Positions 61,062 through 64,000 of a stretch of 64,000 nt of DNA are shown one piece after another. The translations under genes and the position numbers were made by a program. Position 1 is the stretch's first letter, and each line of letters begins with the position of its first letter. This DNA comes from Fibrobacterota bacterium. GTDB lineage: Bacteria > Fibrobacterota > Fibrobacteria > UBA11236. The notes beneath the pieces were generated by a model. It had not been told where the DNA came from, searched no databases, and saw nothing but the letters and a program-made list of their open reading frames with translations. The stretch is taken from NCBI GenBank assembly GCA_019509785.1, contig JAEKLQ010000024.1, positions 186,001-250,000 on the forward strand. Reading direction: 5' to 3'.

Positions 61062-61835
61062 ATGAAAGCTGTTCTGCTCTCCCTTGCCCCGCTCCTTTTT
61101 ATGGGCTGCTTGCCCGGAGTCAATGACGTCGTCCTGAGCGCCCGCGTGCGGCCCTTCCAGGATAACTCCCATCCCAAGCCGAACCCTAAGCCCGTGAAAG
61201 ATCCCGTCAGCCCATTCGCCCTGGATAGCGGCACGGTTTTCCTGGCCGATTTCGACTGCACACTCGTCAACCGGGTCACGGAAGCCCAAGGCTCCATGCA
61301 GGCCGGCGCTTTCGTGCCCGCGCTCTTCGGCTCCGGGGTGCATTTACAAGCGGATGCGGGGCAAAAATTCCTGGTCGCCTTCCCGAACACCCCGGCGCTC
61401 TCCTTGCGGTCGGGTACGCTGGAAGCGCTCGTTCGTTACGATGCGGTGCAGCCGGGCTTTTCCCATTTCATCGACAAGTCCTGGCAATACGGGGTCTCCG
61501 CCTTCGACGGGAAGCTGGCCGCCTGGTTCGGAAGCACTTGGTGGTATACCGACGTCGCCTTGCCCGTGGGGGAATGGTCCTATGTGGCCGTCACCTTCGA
61601 TGGCCAAACCTTGAAGATGTACTTGAACGGGGGCCTGGCGGCTTCGACCGCGTATTCCGGGACGGGTAATCCTGAATACAGTTCGGTCTTCGATTTGGGC
61701 ATCGGCAATGCCGACGATGCCGGATTCAATATCCCCTTCAAGGGAACGGTCGATGCCGTTCGCCTCTCGCGCCCGGTGCGCACCGCCGATCAGATCGCCG
61801 AGGCCTGGACGCGCATCGAACCCCGCAATTATTAG
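61062..61835 (+). CDS. LamG-domain lipoprotein
   Basis: A 257-residue lipoprotein. The signal ends with a lipobox LFMGC, so Cys16 would be lipidated. A linker rich in proline, lysine and asparagine (about 38-50) leads to a concanavalin-like LamG domain (about 57-250): SGTLEALVRYDAV, SFAVT-type strands WSYVAVTFDGQTLKMYLNG, and DAVRLSRPVRTADQIAEAW. The family binds glycans or proteins. The domain is close in style to the LamG units of the giant protein at 2.9-13.8 kb. It is followed by a strong terminator. Confidence 0.9.
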   Translation: MKAVLLSLAPLLFMGCLPGVNDVVLSARVRPFQDNSHPKPNPKPVKDPVSPFALDSGTVFLADFDCTLVNRVTEAQGSMQAGAFVPALFGSGVHLQADAGQKFLVAFPNTPALSLRSGTLEALVRYDAVQPGFSHFIDKSWQYGVSAFDGKLAAWFGSTWWYTDVALPVGEWSYVAVTFDGQTLKMYLNGGLAASTAYSGTGNPEYSSVFDLGIGNADDAGFNIPFKGTVDAVRLSRPVRTADQIAEAWTRIEPRNY

Positions 61836-61843
61836 GCACAAAA

Positions 61844-61873
61844 AAAGACGGGACCCTCGCAGATCCCGTCTTT
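61844..61873. terminator. Bidirectional intrinsic terminator
   Basis: AAAGACGGGA (61844-61853) and TCCCGTCTTT (61864-61873) make a 10-bp stem with a 10-nt loop; an A run lies before it and T residues close it. It ends the LamG lipoprotein transcript. Confidence 0.85.
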
Positions 61874-62064
61874 CCCTCGTGTGGTGCCCGTATCCTTGCG
61901 GAACGAGTACGCCCATATACCTCAGGAAGAAACGTGCCAAACGAGGTTGCATGGAGTTAAGGCTTTTTTAGAATATTTATGGGGGTGGCCCGGTTTCCGG
62001 CCGTTTCGGGCCTGTAAAGAAAAGCCCGCCTTGTCGGGATGCCTTACACCAAAAGCGAGGAACC

Positions 62065-63048
62065 TTGGAATTGCGATACGAACAACTCTCGCCGGTGCTG
62101 GCGAAATTCCTCGCCCGTTACGGCTTCGGTCCCGATGCGAAATTGGACCTCGCGGGCTCGGCAGGCTCGCGGCGCGAATATTACCGGATGGCCATGGGCT
62201 TGAGATCCTTCATCGTCCTGGTTTCCCCGCCCGACGATGCCGACTTCGGGCGCTTCCTCCGCATCACCCAATTCTATCGCCTGATGAATTTCCCCGTCCC
62301 CATGGTCTATTGCATCGACGATGCGGCCCACCAGGTGTTACTGGAAGATCTCGGCGATCGCCGGCTCTACGATCTGGTGAAGGACGGCGGGCCCGCCACC
62401 GAATTCTATAGCAAGGTGATCAACCAACTCATCGACCTGCAAACCCGTTGCTTCCAATGGCACCAGGAATGCCCGGACATCCGCTCGCGCCTGTTCGACG
62501 AGCATGATCTCCTCTGGGAGACCGATTATTACAAGACCCAATACCTGTTGGGACACCGGGGCATCGCCTATTCCGCCACGGACGACGCCCGTCTCGACGC
62601 CGTGTTCCATGAGTTGGCGCGGCGCGTGGACGGCCAACCCAAATCGATCATGCATCGCGATTTCCAATCGCAGAACCTGATGATCCAGTTCGACGGGACC
62701 GTGCGGGTGATCGATTACCAGGGGAGCCGCCTGGGCTCGGTTTATTACGATCTCGCGTCCTTGCTTCTCGATCCCTACGTGCTCTTGCCCGACGCGGACA
62801 TCGACGAGCTCCTGCGCTATTACCATCAGAAGTCCCTCAACCCGCTCCCCTTCGACGAGATGTACCGGCAGTTCCTCTTGGCGGCCGCGCAGCGCATCAT
62901 GCAGGCATTGGGGGCTTATTGCTTCCTGTCCCGGGTGAAAGGGCTGCCGCAATTCCGGGCCTACATCGACCCCGGCGAAAAACGCCTGGCCTGGATCGTG
63001 GAACGTTCCGGCTGGCCGGACCTCGAGCGGGTGCTGCCGCCGGCCTGA
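62065..63048 (+). CDS. AmgK-like aminosugar kinase (APH fold)
   Basis: A 327-residue kinase of the aminoglycoside-phosphotransferase fold. Its pattern resembles AmgK, which phosphorylates N-acetylmuramate and N-acetylglucosamine at the anomeric carbon in peptidoglycan recycling. Catalytic Asp199 lies in HRDFQSQN, and magnesium-binding Asp217 in VIDYQGSRLGSVYYDLASLL. The N-lobe holds VLLEDLGDRRLYDL. The start is TTG at 62065 behind GCGAGG. The usual partner MurU is not beside it. Another APH-type kinase role cannot be excluded. Confidence 0.85.
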   Translation: MELRYEQLSPVLAKFLARYGFGPDAKLDLAGSAGSRREYYRMAMGLRSFIVLVSPPDDADFGRFLRITQFYRLMNFPVPMVYCIDDAAHQVLLEDLGDRRLYDLVKDGGPATEFYSKVINQLIDLQTRCFQWHQECPDIRSRLFDEHDLLWETDYYKTQYLLGHRGIAYSATDDARLDAVFHELARRVDGQPKSIMHRDFQSQNLMIQFDGTVRVIDYQGSRLGSVYYDLASLLLDPYVLLPDADIDELLRYYHQKSLNPLPFDEMYRQFLLAAAQRIMQALGAYCFLSRVKGLPQFRAYIDPGEKRLAWIVERSGWPDLERVLPPA

Positions 63049-63118
63049 TCCCTTTTTCCTACTTTCTTGGGCCTTAAATGGCGCCTCCAGCGCCGCGCGG
63101 ATGGCCGCGGAGAGGGAC

Positions 63119-64000
63119 ATGATGGCGGGATTCATCAAGGAGAAAACGGCCTGGTTCAAGGAGGACTGGAAGGCGCTCCTCGGCGTCATCCTGCTGGGAT
63201 TGATTCCCTTCGCCTTGCCGACCCAATCGGAAGGAGCTTTCCTTTTCTCGCCGGGCCAGGCCCTCTACGCTTCCGATCAATTGGGCTCGCCTTCGTGGCG
63301 TTTCTACTTCGAAGCCCTGAAGCACGGGATCATCCCGCAATGGCTTCCCTACGAGCTGGGCGGCATGCCCAGCTTCGACGCCGGCTTCGGCGATACCGCC
63401 TATCCCCTATTCATCCTGCTCGGCATGATCTTGCCCATCAAGACCTTGATCTCGTGGATGTTCGTCTTCCACGTGCTGATCGCGGGCTTGTGCGCCTACT
63501 ATCTGGTGCGACGCTTCTTCCGGCTCGACAAGCTGTTGTCCGTGGCCCTGGCGGCCGCCTACATGCTCAATACCAATTTCATCTCCCACATCCACGCGGG
63601 GCATACGGGCAAGTTCTACATCATGACCTGGCTACCCTTGTCGCTGTACCTGCTGTTGCGCAGCCTCCAGCGCGAAGCCAAGCTGCGCCATTTCCTGGGA
63701 CTGGCCCTGTCCGTCACCTTGATGATGCTGCCTTTCCATCCCCAATTCCTGTACTACGTCCTGATGGGCTACTTCGTGGTCTGGGCCTGGCGCACCTTCC
63801 AACTGGCGAAGGAAAAGGCCTACGGCTCCGCCGTCATGACCGCCGCCCGCTTCTGGGTCCCCATCCTGCTTGGCCTCGGGATGGCCTTCTTCGTGCTCTA
63901 TCCCCCCACGCAATGGACCAAGTTCTATGGCGTACGCGGGTCGACGGAGAAGACGACCTATGAGCATGCCACCTCCTGGTCGATGCACCCCGAGGAGACG
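63119..64000 (+). CDS. YfhO-like polytopic membrane protein, 3' end outside the window
   Basis: The frame runs open from ATG at 63119 (GGAG at 63109) to the window end, giving 294 residues so far. There are at least seven hydrophobic segments. GGMPSFDAGFGDTAYPLF in the first periplasmic loop and NTNFISHIHAGHTGKFYIMT next to a transmembrane segment resemble YfhO and related GT-C-fold membrane glycosyltransferases. These move sugars from lipid carriers to wall or surface polymers. It follows the AmgK-like gene by 70 bp. Only the first part is visible, so the family is provisional. Confidence 0.82.
   Translation, partial: MMAGFIKEKTAWFKEDWKALLGVILLGLIPFALPTQSEGAFLFSPGQALYASDQLGSPSWRFYFEALKHGIIPQWLPYELGGMPSFDAGFGDTAYPLFILLGMILPIKTLISWMFVFHVLIAGLCAYYLVRRFFRLDKLLSVALAAAYMLNTNFISHIHAGHTGKFYIMTWLPLSLYLLLRSLQREAKLRHFLGLALSVTLMMLPFHPQFLYYVLMGYFVVWAWRTFQLAKEKAYGSAVMTAARFWVPILLGLGMAFFVLYPPTQWTKFYGVRGSTEKTTYEHATSWSMHPEET

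Noticed and set aside
61874-62064. tRNA or other structured RNA between the lipoprotein and kinase genes
   Set aside because: There is no cloverleaf pairing, TTC arm or CCA end; only a T-rich patch near 61965-61975.

Overview
The window reads as a GC-rich, densely coding chromosome segment from a Gram-negative plant-polysaccharide degrader, most likely a soil or environmental relative of Fibrobacter (phylum Fibrobacterota). The best phylogenetic clue is the GH16 enzyme at 30.8-31.9 kb. It has the circularly permuted order (catalytic EIDIE motif near the N-terminus, the usual N-terminal strands at the end) known from the Fibrobacter succinogenes lichenase. Three tandem GH10 xylanases, several secreted proteins ending in beta-rich sorting-like tails, and many outer-membrane barrels fit that picture. 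No rRNA, tRNA, CRISPR array, insertion sequence or phage gene was seen.

Layout. 0-2.9 kb: two tandem Cys-rich repeat proteins (the first cut by the window edge) and pdxA. 2.9-13.8 kb: one giant secreted DUF2341/LamG/beta-helix protein of 3649 residues. 13.9-19.2 kb: a CE12-like esterase, a metallo-beta-lactamase-fold hydrolase, a DJ-1/PfpI protein, and a PAS-AraC regulator divergent from an alpha/beta hydrolase. 19.3-23.3 kb: an EF-hand protein, a sugar-dehydrogenase gene interrupted by an in-frame TAA, and a DUF1080 protein. 23.3-27.6 kb: three tandem paralogous outer-membrane barrels. 27.6-38.3 kb: the polysaccharide-degradation core, with two BNR-4 proteins (polysaccharide-lyase candidates), the permuted GH16, a tandem-winged-helix/LacI-like regulator, a second PAS-AraC regulator, and the three GH10 xylanases.

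38.3-44.1 kb: housekeeping and mixed genes (rpe, an unknown, arylamine N-acetyltransferase, PhoX-like, aroC, MazG-like). A 530-bp gap here carries a near-perfect 49-bp palindrome. 44.2-53.1 kb: a surface-polysaccharide or envelope block (GT4, PAP2 phosphatase, Omp85-like barrel, flippase, second glycosyltransferase, SH3 protein, another barrel). 53.1-58.4 kb: rsmB-fmt, a vapBC-type toxin-antitoxin pair, rfbB and an HD-GYP protein. 58.6-64 kb: larB, a beta-helix protein, a 77-residue protein, a LamG lipoprotein, an AmgK-like sugar kinase and the start of a YfhO-like membrane protein that runs off the window.

How the genes work together. Xylanases, lichenase, BNR-4 proteins, the CE12-like esterase and the DUF1080 protein would act on hemicellulose, mixed-linkage glucan and pectin- or ulvan-type chains outside the cell or in the periplasm. 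The regulators sit divergent from or beside the enzymes they may control. The barrels may handle uptake or surface attachment. Noncoding signals include two sets of triple tandem hairpins just after minus-strand genes, a leader hairpin over the rfbB ribosome-binding site that shares a 19-nt word with the SH3 gene, and a perfect inverted repeat in front of vapB. Everything was read by eye, so family assignments rest on motifs and not on database searches.
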